A stretch of DNA of 11,701 nucleotides from Candidatus Methanovirga basalitermitum (GCA_031284445.1 JAISZW010000176.1:1-11701); one strand, 5' to 3'; counted from the first letter of the stretch, positions 1 to 6,839 are shown. Notes: generated from the sequence alone by a model not told the origin. A program made the numbers and translations.

Positions 1-4
1 TAAT

Positions 5-21
5 AAGCATGGATAATGCTT
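5..21. repeat. Short inverted repeat at the window edge
   Basis: AAGCAT (5-10) and ATGCTT (16-21) are perfect inverted arms around a 5-base loop. It may be the end-of-transcript hairpin of a gene lying left of the window, but no T-run follows it directly and the neighbouring gene is not visible, so the role is a guess. Confidence 0.3.
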
Positions 22-47
22 GGAAATTCACTTGATCTCTAACACCC

Positions 48-61
48 TATATATATATATA
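48..61 (+). promoter_or_regulatory. TA-dinucleotide run, possible TATA region of the first gene pair
   Basis: Seven consecutive TA units lie about 110 bases before the first start codon. An archaeal TATA box could lie here, which would give a leader of roughly 80-90 bases containing the hairpin at 115-144. TATAAT-like strings at about 80-86 and 145-150 are alternatives, so the promoter is not fixed by sequence alone. Confidence 0.3.
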
Positions 62-114
62 ATAATGGTGAAATGTATGGTATAATAGTTACAAATGTTT
101 TGGTAGCAAATCGT

Positions 115-144
115 GAGAATTTTTATAGGTTAATAGAAATTCTC
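115..144 (+). promoter_or_regulatory. Hairpin in the 5' leader of the first gene
   Basis: GAGAATTT (115-122) and AAATTCTC (137-144) form a perfect 8-bp stem with a 14-base loop. Two further loop pairs (one G-U) are possible. The hairpin ends 14 bases before the SD core GAGGT (160-164), so it would sit in the untranslated leader. A regulatory role is inference. Confidence 0.4.
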
Positions 145-171
145 TATAATAAAATAAGTGAGGTATAATAG

Positions 172-489
172 ATGAATAGTCAATTAACATTTGAATTAAT
201 GTTGTTTAAAGAACAATTGGAAGATATTAATGGTAAGGATCAAATATTGATTTTATCTGAGAGTAAAAAGAAAAATAATTGGTGGATGAGCATTATTCCT
301 GTTCCTGGTTTATGGCAAATGTGCAATGGTTCTGTTGCTTTTGGTATATGTTTATTTTTATTCGGTTGGTTATTATTTATAATAGGTGGTTATATTTGGG
401 GCATTGCTAATGCTTATAATACTGAAAATGAATTTAATAGTACAATTGATTTATATGTGCTTGAAAGATTGAGAGAAATAGGTGATTAA
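172..489 (+). CDS. Small membrane protein with a PGLxQxxNG / YIWxxxxAY pattern (TM2-like), function unknown
   Basis: A 105-residue protein starting at ATG 172, with a Shine-Dalgarno GAGGT (160-164) seven bases upstream. The first ~35 residues are hydrophilic and end in a lysine-rich stretch. A hydrophobic part follows, with the motif PGLWQMCNG at about residues 45-53, one strong membrane segment at about 54-78, and YIWGIANAYN at about 74-83. This arrangement resembles small archaeal and bacterial membrane proteins with PGLGQxYNG and IWxxxDAY signatures (TM2-like or DUF5683-like); here W and C replace the usual G and Y. A hydrophilic tail of about 22 residues closes the protein. The next open frame begins one base after its stop, so the two are probably translated from one transcript. 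Family membership is tentative and no biochemical role can be assigned. Confidence 0.65.
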   Translation: MNSQLTFELMLFKEQLEDINGKDQILILSESKKKNNWWMSIIPVPGLWQMCNGSVAFGICLFLFGWLLFIIGGYIWGIANAYNTENEFNSTIDLYVLERLREIGD

Positions 490-507
490 TATGAAAAAGA
501 ATATATA

Positions 508-852
508 ATGGCAATAGTTATTGCTTTAATATTTATAGGAGCAGTTGGCAGTATAATATATTATACTTTATTACATCATGAAATTAAAACTTCAACAGGT
601 TCTATAAGTGCTGATACAAGTTTAGATGGTAAAACAGCTACAATCACTACTAATACAAATAATTCAAAAAGTAACCTAAAAACTACTGTAAATTCTGATG
701 GAAGTATAACTTATAATGGTCAAACAAGTAATAGTGCGGGTACAATTACTTATGATAATTATAAAATGAATAAAGATGGTTCAATTTCAGGTTCAGCAAC
801 TATTACTGATGCTGATGGTAATACACTTGAGTATAATGGAGCACCACAATAA
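508..852 (+). CDS. Membrane-anchored repeat protein, probably frameshifted at its start
   Basis: The open frame from ATG 508 encodes 114 residues. Residues 1-22 are a hydrophobic anchor or uncleaved signal segment, followed by a Ser/Thr/Asn/Gly-rich exported part with repeated short beta-type units (SDGSITYNG at about 63-71, KDGSISGSATIT at about 89-100, ADGNTLEYNG at about 102-111). No SD lies at the right distance from ATG 508. A good GGTGAT (481-486) sits instead before ATG 491, which opens a five-codon frame (MKKNI) whose stop TAA overlaps ATG 508. One extra A in the A5 run at 494-498 would fuse them into MKKEYIMAIVIALIFIGAV, a far more typical anchor. The gene may therefore be phase-variable, translationally coupled, recently broken or mis-sequenced. 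The product resembles no family I know; the repeats suggest a surface location. Confidence 0.55.
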   Translation: MAIVIALIFIGAVGSIIYYTLLHHEIKTSTGSISADTSLDGKTATITTNTNNSKSNLKTTVNSDGSITYNGQTSNSAGTITYDNYKMNKDGSISGSATITDADGNTLEYNGAPQ

Positions 853-901
853 TTAGTATTAATTGTTGGTCTATGATAGGTATTGCAAGAAATATTCTAC
901 T

Positions 902-951
902 GAAATAAGGATCTCGACAATATTCTTATTTCTTTCTAATGTATCATTAGA
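902..951. terminator. Two adjacent hairpins after the first gene pair
   Basis: GAAATAAGGAT (902-912) pairs with ATTCTTATTTC (922-932), an 11-bp stem with one G-U pair. Immediately after it, TCTAATG (935-941) and CATTAGA (945-951) form a perfect 7-bp stem with a 3-base loop. They begin about 50 bases after the stop at 852. Position suggests a role in 3'-end formation or RNA stability for the plus-strand pair. Archaeal termination depends mainly on T-runs, and only short ones are present, so the assignment is tentative. Confidence 0.4.
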
Positions 952-952
952 G

Positions 953-1100
953 ATTAAGAGTAGTTATATTTAATTTTTAATAAAAATGAGTGTAATATTA
1001 TTTTAAATAAATAATAGCTATTAAATAAAAATATTTTGTCATATTTAAAGTATTTGAATTAATAATATGGAAAAACCATTTGCAGAGGGTAAAAATCATT
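953..1100. other. AT-rich spacer between convergent genes
   Basis: Between the hairpins and the stop of the minus-strand oxidoreductase there is only AT-rich sequence. The minus strand has a few short T-runs (for example at 1070-1076 and 1092-1096) that could end transcription of the oxidoreductase. I see no gene here. Confidence 0.4.
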
Positions 1101-2591
1101 TTAATCAATGTTTTCTAATTTATGAATTGCTGGAGCTCTGATAACATTTCCTTTGTAATCAAAAATAGATCCATGACATGGACATTCCCATATTTTCTCT
1201 ACATTATCCCAATGAAGAATACAACCTTTATGTGAGCATTTTCCATTTAGGACATAGGTATTTGAATCATTATCTTTATAAATAGCTAATATGCCAAGTT
1301 CACAGTTTATAATCCTACTTTCATCGTTGTTCATCTCAAGTATGGTTTTAGTTATAGAATCTGTATATTCAATATTCATGTTTTTGAATTTTTCAATTCT
1401 CTCATTTTCTATTTTATATTTCTTGTTTTTGAATCTTAGGGGAGAGAAAATATCTAAATAGTTACTACTTTTTCCTAAAATCAAATCTTTTATTATAATT
1501 CCTGATACCATCCCTGTGTTCATTCCCCAGCTATTAAAACCTGTTGTGAGGTATGTTCCTTTCTCTGATGTTTCACCAATTATTGATAGTCTGTCTTCGG
1601 TTAGGTTATCTCCACCAGAATAAAAGTATTCAAATGACTCTACATCCAATAAATCATCACTAAACCTTCTTAAGTTCTTATAAAATTCAAATCTATTAGT
1701 TGGATCTTCAATTGAGTGATGTTCACCCAAGATTATTGACATTTCTCCTTTTCTTGTAGGTGTTGATCTTAAGGTGTGAAATGGATTGAAAACAACGAAC
1801 ATATCTTTAATATTTTTTTTAAGTAATAGACCAAGGCTATGGGATTTATTTTGATTTAGGTGTTTATAAACAGAATCAGGATCATAAATAGGAGTGTTTG
1901 TTGCAATAACAATATTCTTTCCCTTGATGATCCCATTTTTGGTTTTAGCTATTTTAAATTCTTCAAGATTTTCAACATTTAACACTCTACTATTTTCAAA
2001 AATAAAGGATCCATCACCATCAACATACCTACTAAGACCATGTAAATATTTTATAGGATTGAGTTCTAATTGATTTTCATGAACTAAAGCCCTACCTACA
2101 TTTTCAAATGGATAAGGAACATTGTTAACTATTTTTCCTGGAATATCTAATTCATTTAAGGCATCTAATTCGTTATCAAGAATACCATTTTTCGTTTCAT
2201 CTTCTGATAGTATGTAGAATGAAACTTCTCTAAGATCACAATCAATATTTAAATCATCTATAATATCTTTAATTTTATTAAAACCATTAAAATAAGCTTC
2301 TTTAAATTTTAATCCAAATTCTTTACCAAAAGTTGAAATAATGTGGCTGTAAATTAAAGTTGAAGTATAACTAAGTTTGGCTGTTGATGAAGATGTAATG
2401 TAGTGACCAATCCTTCGTGCTTCTAAAACACAAACATTCAATCCTTCTTTTTTAAGTAATGTGGCTATTGAAAGTCCAGCAATACCACCACCTACAACGA
2501 TAACATCAACTTCAATGTCTCTATTAAGAGAATCAAAACTCAGTTCATCACTATTATCTAACCATAAAGATACATGTTTTCCTATAGTCAT
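1101..2591 (-). CDS. FAD-dependent oxidoreductase with C-terminal Rieske [2Fe-2S] domain (YhfW-like)
   Basis: A 496-residue protein starting at ATG 2591, with SD AGGTGA at 2601-2606. Residues ~28-60 form the dinucleotide-binding fold (VDVIVVGGGIAGLSIATLL, then an acidic residue at the end of the second strand in VCVLEARRI). The following SSSTAKLSYTSTLIY region matches the glycine-oxidase/DadA-type family fused to Rieske domains, as in Bacillus YhfW. The C-terminal Rieske ligands are complete: C452-x-H454 and C470-x2-H473. C457 and C472 stand where the disulfide of bc1-type Rieske proteins lies (CSHKGC and CPCHGS). No signal peptide or membrane segment is seen, so it is probably cytosolic. The substrate is unknown for this family. 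It lies 23 bases after hemL on the same strand and is probably co-transcribed with it; whether it acts on a tetrapyrrole is unproven. Confidence 0.88.
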   Translation of the reverse strand: MTIGKHVSLWLDNSDELSFDSLNRDIEVDVIVVGGGIAGLSIATLLKKEGLNVCVLEARRIGHYITSSSTAKLSYTSTLIYSHIISTFGKEFGLKFKEAYFNGFNKIKDIIDDLNIDCDLREVSFYILSEDETKNGILDNELDALNELDIPGKIVNNVPYPFENVGRALVHENQLELNPIKYLHGLSRYVDGDGSFIFENSRVLNVENLEEFKIAKTKNGIIKGKNIVIATNTPIYDPDSVYKHLNQNKSHSLGLLLKKNIKDMFVVFNPFHTLRSTPTRKGEMSIILGEHHSIEDPTNRFEFYKNLRRFSDDLLDVESFEYFYSGGDNLTEDRLSIIGETSEKGTYLTTGFNSWGMNTGMVSGIIIKDLILGKSSNYLDIFSPLRFKNKKYKIENERIEKFKNMNIEYTDSITKTILEMNNDESRIINCELGILAIYKDNDSNTYVLNGKCSHKGCILHWDNVEKIWECPCHGSIFDYKGNVIRAPAIHKLENID

Positions 2592-2614
2592 AACAAAAAA
2601 TCACCTGAAAAAAT

Positions 2615-3877
2615 TTATTTAAAAACTTCTTTTAAAGTATCATGGATAATATTAGATGTTTTTTCTAAATCTTCATTATTATGAGCATTAGAGATGAAAC
2701 AGCATTCAAATTGACTTGGAGGAATGAAAACACCATTTTTCAGTAGGATTTTAAAGTATAGATTAAATTTATCAAGGTCTGACTTTTTAACATCCTCATA
2801 ATTTAGTATGTCCCCATCTCTAAAATATATTTGAAACATGGATGCAAGACCAACAGGGGTTAGATTTAGGGATAAATTTTCAATGGAATCAACTATACTT
2901 CCTCTTAAAAAATCTCCTTTTTTATTCAATGATTCATAAATTGAGTGATTTAAGGCGTTTAGTGTAGTAATTCCTCCACTAATAGAAATTGGATTACCGT
3001 TAAACGTTCCTGCCTGATAGACATCACCTGATGGAGTAATCATTTCCATGATTTCTTTACCGCCTGCAAAAGCCCCAATAGAAAATCCACCGCCAAGAAT
3101 CTTACCAAAAGTCACTAAATCAGGAACCACATTAAAATATTCTTGAGCAGAACCATAAGCCAACCTAAAACCAGTTATAACCTCATCGAAAATCAATAAA
3201 ATATCATTCTCTTCAGTAATATCTCTTAAAAACTTTAAAAATCCAGGTTTGCCTTGAAGACAACCAATATTACCCATAACAGGCTCAACGATAATGGTAG
3301 CTATTTCATCTTTATGCTTATCAACAAGACAATTAACAGCTTCTTCATCATTAAATGGAATGGAAAAAGTATTTTTAGCTGTATCATCAGGAATACCTAA
3401 AGAATCAGGTTTACCAACACCATCAGAACCAGATTTTACAAGAACACTATCATGACAGCCATGATAAGCACCATCAAACTTAACAACTTTATTTCTCTCA
3501 GTAAAACCTCTAGCCAATCTAATAGCACTCATAGTAGCCTCACAACCAGAGTTAACAAATCTCACCATCTCAGCACAGCGGGTTCTATCCACAACCATCT
3601 TAGCTAATTCAACCTCATTCTCAGTAGGAGTTCCGTAAATAGTCCCAATAGCTAATTGCCTACTAACAACCTTAACAATATCCTTATAACCATGACCTAA
3701 TATTCCAGGCCCATAACCAAGACAATAATCAATATAACTGTTACCATCCACATCCAATATCTTTGATCCATGAGCTTCCTTTGCAAAAAAAGGATAAGGA
3801 TTAAAGGATCTAATTGGAGAATCAACCCCACCAGGCAAATATTTTTTAGCCTCAATAAATAATTCTCTTGAATTCAA
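2615..3877 (-). CDS. hemL: Glutamate-1-semialdehyde 2,1-aminomutase
   Basis: This PLP enzyme converts glutamate-1-semialdehyde to 5-aminolevulinate, the C5 route to tetrapyrroles (in methanogens F430, sirohaem and cobamides). Using the TTG start at 3877 it has 420 residues, normal for the family. The N-terminus NSRELFIEAKKYLPGGVDSP is typical of HemL. Other signatures are NSGCEATMSAIRLAR (about 109-123), FDGAYHGCHD (134-143), the cofactor aspartate in FDEVITGFR (D231) and the Schiff-base lysine in TFGKILGGG (K259). The TTG is chosen because AGGTG (3884-3888) lies six bases upstream. A GTG at 3886 would lie inside that SD and add residues MFF that do not fit the family. The spacer before it (3887-3952) is AT-rich with possible TATA strings. 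The oxidoreductase gene follows after 23 bases. Confidence 0.95.
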   Translation of the reverse strand: MNSRELFIEAKKYLPGGVDSPIRSFNPYPFFAKEAHGSKILDVDGNSYIDYCLGYGPGILGHGYKDIVKVVSRQLAIGTIYGTPTENEVELAKMVVDRTRCAEMVRFVNSGCEATMSAIRLARGFTERNKVVKFDGAYHGCHDSVLVKSGSDGVGKPDSLGIPDDTAKNTFSIPFNDEEAVNCLVDKHKDEIATIIVEPVMGNIGCLQGKPGFLKFLRDITEENDILLIFDEVITGFRLAYGSAQEYFNVVPDLVTFGKILGGGFSIGAFAGGKEIMEMITPSGDVYQAGTFNGNPISISGGITTLNALNHSIYESLNKKGDFLRGSIVDSIENLSLNLTPVGLASMFQIYFRDGDILNYEDVKKSDLDKFNLYFKILLKNGVFIPPSQFECCFISNAHNNEDLEKTSNIIHDTLKEVFK

Positions 3878-3883
3878 AAAAAA

Positions 3884-3888
3884 CACCT
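3884..3888 (-). promoter_or_regulatory. Shine-Dalgarno site that sets the TTG start of hemL
   Basis: AGGTG on the minus strand, followed by six T residues and then TTG (3877-3875). The spacing is normal for TTG. The only upstream in-frame candidate, GTG at 3886, overlaps the SD itself and cannot use it. Confidence 0.7.
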
Positions 3889-3952
3889 ATATAAATACTA
3901 TTAATATTTAACATTGAAAGTTTTATTTAATACCTTAAGTTAGTAGCATTTT

Positions 3953-3987
3953 AATTTTAATCAATTTTTTTTAAAAATATTAAAATT
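3953..3987 (-). terminator. Inverted repeat with T-run after the acetyltransferase gene
   Basis: AATTTTAAT (3953-3961) and ATTAAAATT (3979-3987) are perfect 9-base inverted arms. The 17-base loop contains runs of T and A that can extend the pairing. The right arm touches the stop codon of the acetyltransferase. On the minus strand the T-rich sequence right after the stop would suit archaeal termination between the acetyltransferase and hemL. In such AT-rich DNA the repeat could also be chance. Confidence 0.35.
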
Positions 3988-4550
3988 TAATCCATTCTTA
4001 TTTCATTGAATTCTTTTTTTAAAATATCCATGTACACTTCATCATGAACTTTATTATTTATAGGATAAGCTTCCCTTCGACGACCTATTATCTTAAATCC
4101 TAAATTTTCATACATGATTATTGCATTTTTATTGAAATCAATGACATACAACATTACATTGTTTAAATTTAAAACATTGAAAGCAAATTCAAGAAGTAAA
4201 TCTGTGGATTCTTTACCATAACCTTTTGATTGGTAAGATTTATCTAATAAAAGACCTAAAGTAGCTTTTTTATGAATAAAATCCACATCATATAATAATC
4301 CAAGTCCAATAGCTTCATCATTTTCAGAGATGTTTCCTTTTTTTACTATTACAAAGAAAAATTTATCGTTACTGTTATTGTAATCTTCAATATATTTAGC
4401 TTGACTTTCCTCATTAAAGACAATATGACTTCTACCAAATGTTAAATTAATTTTAAAATCATTTAACCAGTTATTATACAAATATAAATCTTCTTTTCGA
4501 CTTAAACTTAAAAATATTCTATTTCCATCTAATTTATTAACATAAGTCAT
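3987..4550 (-). CDS. GNAT-family N-acetyltransferase (RimJ/RimL/SpeG-like)
   Basis: A 187-residue single-domain protein starting at ATG 4550, with AGAGGT upstream (minus-strand bases 4556-4561). The GNAT fold is read from the substrate-side N-terminal part (RIFLSLSRKEDLYLYNNWLN), the central strands (IGLGLLYDVDF, KKATLGLLLD), the acetyl-CoA pyrophosphate loop QSKGYGKE at about 107-114 (the Q/R-x-x-G-x-G/A motif), and the C-terminal NKNAIIMYENLGFKIIGRRR at about 140-159, typical of the RimJ/RimL/SpeG-like subgroup. It would transfer an acetyl group from acetyl-CoA to an amine in the cytosol; the acceptor cannot be told from sequence. It follows the DUF2156 gene by about 60 bases on the same strand and may be co-transcribed or use a TATA-like site between them. 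Confidence 0.85.
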   Translation of the reverse strand: MTYVNKLDGNRIFLSLSRKEDLYLYNNWLNDFKINLTFGRSHIVFNEESQAKYIEDYNNSNDKFFFVIVKKGNISENDEAIGLGLLYDVDFIHKKATLGLLLDKSYQSKGYGKESTDLLLEFAFNVLNLNNVMLYVIDFNKNAIIMYENLGFKIIGRRREAYPINNKVHDEVYMDILKKEFNEIRMD

Positions 4551-4572
4551 GTGAAACCTCTATACAATAAAC

Positions 4573-4600
4573 ATTATAAAATATAAACAATTTATAAAAT
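4573..4600 (-). promoter_or_regulatory. Possible promoter of the acetyltransferase gene
   Basis: On the minus strand, TTTATAAATTG and TTTATATTTTATAAT lie in the 62-base gap before the acetyltransferase, about 25-50 bases ahead of its start. Either resembles an archaeal TATA box and would give a very short leader. AT-rich spacers often contain such strings, so confidence is low. Confidence 0.25.
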
Positions 4601-4612
4601 TAAAATTCCATA

Positions 4613-5500
4613 TTAGTAAAGATTTATCTTTGCAATATATTTAGATAAAAGTAAATTAGGACGGTAGGTTAGTTTTGCTTGTCTTAATCCTTCAATTCCA
4701 AGATCTTCTTCACGGTTGATAAATTTATACTCTGACCATTGTTTTTCGCAGAATTCTTGATTGATACAATTATAAATTCCTTCGAAGTCTGTGTTAGTTC
4801 TTTCACAATGAATAACAACAGTATTTTTAGTTAATTCTTCTCCAGTAGAAACACCAACAATTTCTCCATCTATTCTGATTATACATCCTTTAATTCCTAA
4901 TTCAAATAGATTATCAAACATTTCTTCCATAGCTATAATCTCATCTAAGTCATTATTAGAATTTTTAATAATATTGATAGTAAATTCTTTTGCTTCAATT
5001 AAATTATTTGAATCAATTTCTTCATAAGAATAATCATATTTTTCTCTAAATCTTTTAAGCCATCTGCGTTTAGTATGTAGTTTAGAACCTGATAAGCTAA
5101 TTAATTTTTCAGATGTGTAGATATAATCAAATGAATCTCTATCTTCTATTAATGTGAAACTTTCTAAGGATTTTTCTAAACATTTTCGCATTTCAGGGAG
5201 TACTGGTTTAATGATTAATGTGTTACTTTCTTTTTTAAAAATTTCCTTTATTAAAGTTAAAGAATCTTTGACATCACACTTACCATATGGGAAATGACAA
5301 AATGATTTTTTACTACCTCTTAATTTACCTTTTATACATAAACAATCGTTAATTATTGCATATTCATATTCATAAGTCATTCTCCACATGAAAAGATTAG
5401 AAAAATTCTTTTCAGCATTATTAAAATCAGTTTTATTAAAGTAACCATCAAATATAGGTTTATCTGATAAAGTTATTGGTTTAAAATATATTTCTTTCAT
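4613..5500 (-). CDS. DUF2156 (phosphatidylglycerol lysyltransferase C-terminal-like) protein
   Basis: Read from ATG 5500 it has 295 residues and begins MKEIYFKPITLSDKPIFDGY, as in other members of this family. A TTG at 5518 would add six residues. Neither start has a clear SD, so the start is less certain than the gene. Recognisable parts are the SNLFMWRMTYEYEYAIIND region near residue 40, the FDYIYTSEKLISLSGSKLH segment in the middle and the following Lys/Arg cluster TKRRWLKRF, which together mark DUF2156. The fold is two GNAT-like halves, related to the tRNA-dependent lysyl/alanyl transferase domain of MprF. No membrane segments are present, unlike full MprF, so this is a soluble stand-alone form of unknown substrate. 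It heads the minus-strand block and lies next to a second GNAT gene. Confidence 0.82.
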   Translation of the reverse strand: MKEIYFKPITLSDKPIFDGYFNKTDFNNAEKNFSNLFMWRMTYEYEYAIINDCLCIKGKLRGSKKSFCHFPYGKCDVKDSLTLIKEIFKKESNTLIIKPVLPEMRKCLEKSLESFTLIEDRDSFDYIYTSEKLISLSGSKLHTKRRWLKRFREKYDYSYEEIDSNNLIEAKEFTINIIKNSNNDLDEIIAMEEMFDNLFELGIKGCIIRIDGEIVGVSTGEELTKNTVVIHCERTNTDFEGIYNCINQEFCEKQWSEYKFINREEDLGIEGLRQAKLTYRPNLLLSKYIAKINLY

Positions 5501-5559
5501 TTTATCAAACAGTATCAATGCTGTCAGCTTAAGATTTTTTTATTGTATAGAATATAATC

Positions 5560-5612
5560 CTTTTTAAATATATATCTATGTTTAGAAATAAATATTTCAT
5601 GTTTAGAAATAA
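5560..5612 (-). promoter_or_regulatory. Probable promoter/operator with two direct repeats upstream of the DUF2156 gene
   Basis: ATGTTTAGAAATAA occurs twice, at 5578-5591 and 5599-5612, exactly 21 bases apart, about two helical turns. On the minus strand both copies lie just upstream of an AT-rich string (about 5562-5577, ATATATATTTAAAAAG) that could hold the TATA box of the DUF2156 gene. The arrangement is that of a regulator binding twice on one face next to a promoter. The repeat is directly visible; the function is inference. Confidence 0.45.
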
Positions 5613-5691
5613 TTGAAAAAAAATAGATATAATATTAAATTTCTTCCAAATGTTCTGTAGATTATACCCAATCAAATTTTTGACTGGAATC

Positions 5692-5989
5692 TCAAATTAA
5701 TGGCATTTGTTTAGTATTTTTGAGTTTTGAGGTTGGAAGATTCGTGACTTCACTAACCAAATTTAAATCAAATCCTTTCCTTAACAAACTAATAGCTGTT
5801 TCTATATTCTTCTTTTATTCCTTCTTTTTTGCTATGTGACAGTTCGCTTTCGAGTTCCATTTTTGCTATTTGTCTCATTTGATAGTCGTGGAATGATTCA
5901 TCGTATGATAGTACTTCGTTAAATTTTTTATCTGCTAATTTTATATCTTCATCCATTTCAATCACCTTATTTATAACTTCATCAAAATA
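5692..5989 (-). pseudogene. C-terminal relic of an Rpn/PD-(D/E)XK nuclease-family transposase
   Basis: On the minus strand an open frame from 5989 reads FDEVINKVIEMDEDIKLADK, then KKFNEVLSYDESFHDYQMRQ and IAKMELESELSHSKKEGIKE before stopping at 5791-5789. After a frameshift near 5810 it continues as IETAISLLRKGFDLNLVSEV and TNLPTSKLKN, ending at 5694-5692. This is the C-terminal part of Rpn/YhgA-like nuclease-transposases: helical linker, a KEGIKE repeat and a final ISLL-KGFD-LVSEVTNL helix pair. The N-terminal nuclease domain with its catalytic residues is missing. A stop at 5992-5990 and a second frame upstream show further decay. The ATG at 5956 behind AAGGTGAT looks like a start, but those bases are ordinary codons of the family (KVIEMDED), so I do not call a 55-residue gene. 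Confidence 0.75.
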
Positions 5990-6160
5990 TCATCCATATG
6001 TGTAATGGATTGTTTAAATCCTTTTCATCTTTTTAAAAATGTTGAATATTTAAGTTGTATTATTGTTAGATATTCTGAATAATAGATAATTTTTTATATC
6101 TTCTAACATATTAAATTTTTGGTTGGTAATATCATTTTCACAAAACCAAAATTGAGTATA

Positions 6161-6184
6161 TTTATTAAAATATTTATTAAAATA
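6161..6184. repeat. 12-base tandem duplication
   Basis: TTTATTAAAATA is repeated perfectly at 6161-6172 and 6173-6184. It lies in non-coding DNA between the Rpn relic and the hairpin cluster. Slippage is the simplest origin. Confidence 0.6.
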
Positions 6185-6232
6185 TGAGATTTTAAATCTT
6201 TTAATCTGCCTTTTTTCGCCGAATTCAAATAT

Positions 6233-6339
6233 TCCCTCAAACTTTTAGAAACGAGGGACAAATTTCTCTGAATTTCTTTCAGAAATAAACGGAAGCTTCG
6301 CTTCCTAACTCTCTCATTTCATTCGAGAGAAAAGTTTGA
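6233..6339. other. Cluster of hairpins enclosed by a long-range inverted repeat, possible structured RNA or mobile-element end
   Basis: In about 107 bases I see TCCCTC/GAGGGA (6233-6238 with 6253-6258), ATTTCT-TTC-AGAAAT (6272-6286), GGAAGC-TTC-GCTTCC (6291-6305) and TCTCTC/GAGAGA (6310-6315 with 6325-6330). A perfect 10-base pair, TCAAACTTTT (6237-6246) with AAAAGTTTGA (6330-6339), encloses the middle hairpins. The outer pair shares bases with the first and last small stems, so two foldings exclude each other. The stretch is richer in G and C than its surroundings. No gene with a start and SD lies here, although the minus strand has one frame open for about 70 codons (roughly 6325-6110). It could be a structured RNA, an extragenic palindromic repeat or the end of a mobile element; I do not recognise the family. 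Confidence 0.5.
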
Positions 6340-6700
6340 TCAAAATGTTTGTATAGTGTATTGTAAAATTAAATTTGTTATGATTAAATACAGTTTAGAA
6401 TTTTATAAATTTTTTAATTCGTTTTAAAATACTTAATTATTTAATTATAAAATCTATATAACTTATTTCTCTAAATAAACAAATAATATCAATTAATATT
6501 AAAAAAAATAATATAAACATATTATTTAACATATATTTAAAGAATTTTGTATATATATGATTTTATACCCTTCTTTTTCGATGGCTTCAATGAATCTGTT
6601 AAATATCTACTCTAAATATATTTTGTCTTTTTTAAGATATGGTGTTAGAAATTAAGTGAATTTTCAAACATTCTCCATACTTATTTCATACCATAACATA

Positions 6701-6726
6701 TTTTAAATATCTTTTTTAAATATCTT
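6701..6726. repeat. 13-base tandem duplication
   Basis: TTTTAAATATCTT occurs perfectly twice in tandem at 6701-6713 and 6714-6726, in non-coding sequence. Probably replication slippage; a binding-site role cannot be excluded. Confidence 0.6.
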
Positions 6727-6802
6727 GAAATCTAAAAGTACAAAATTTTAACAATATTTATAGAATAAAAAGGTATTTTAAACTGGAGGACTTAAATACT
6801 AA

Positions 6803-6839
6803 CATTTTCATATAGTATATTTGTGATAACATGAAAATG
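6803..6839. repeat. 9-base inverted repeat
   Basis: CATTTTCAT (6803-6811) and ATGAAAATG (6831-6839) are perfect inverted arms with a 19-base AT-rich loop containing AGTATAT. It lies at the left edge of a short open plus-strand frame. It could be an operator, a hairpin or a remnant of a mobile-element end. Confidence 0.45.

Noticed and set aside
3884..3886. GTG at 3886 as the hemL start
   Set aside because: It overlaps the SD and adds MFF residues that do not fit HemL; the TTG at 3877 has correct spacing.
5731..5740. GAGGTTGGA resembling the left end of the MITE-like element
   Set aside because: Short chance match inside the Rpn relic; it diverges after six bases.
5789..5956. Possible intact 55-residue gene with a strong-looking SD
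   Set aside because: The bases upstream of the ATG are in-frame codons of the same protein family and homology-like sequence continues in another frame after the stop, so a pseudogene is the better reading.
6110..6325. Minus-strand frame open for about 70 codons across the hairpin cluster
   Set aside because: No start codon with an SD at its beginning, other frames there are also partly open, and the composition is set by the inverted repeats.
6161..6726. CRISPR array
   Set aside because: The repeats are single tandem duplications of 12-13 bases with no spacers and no cas genes.
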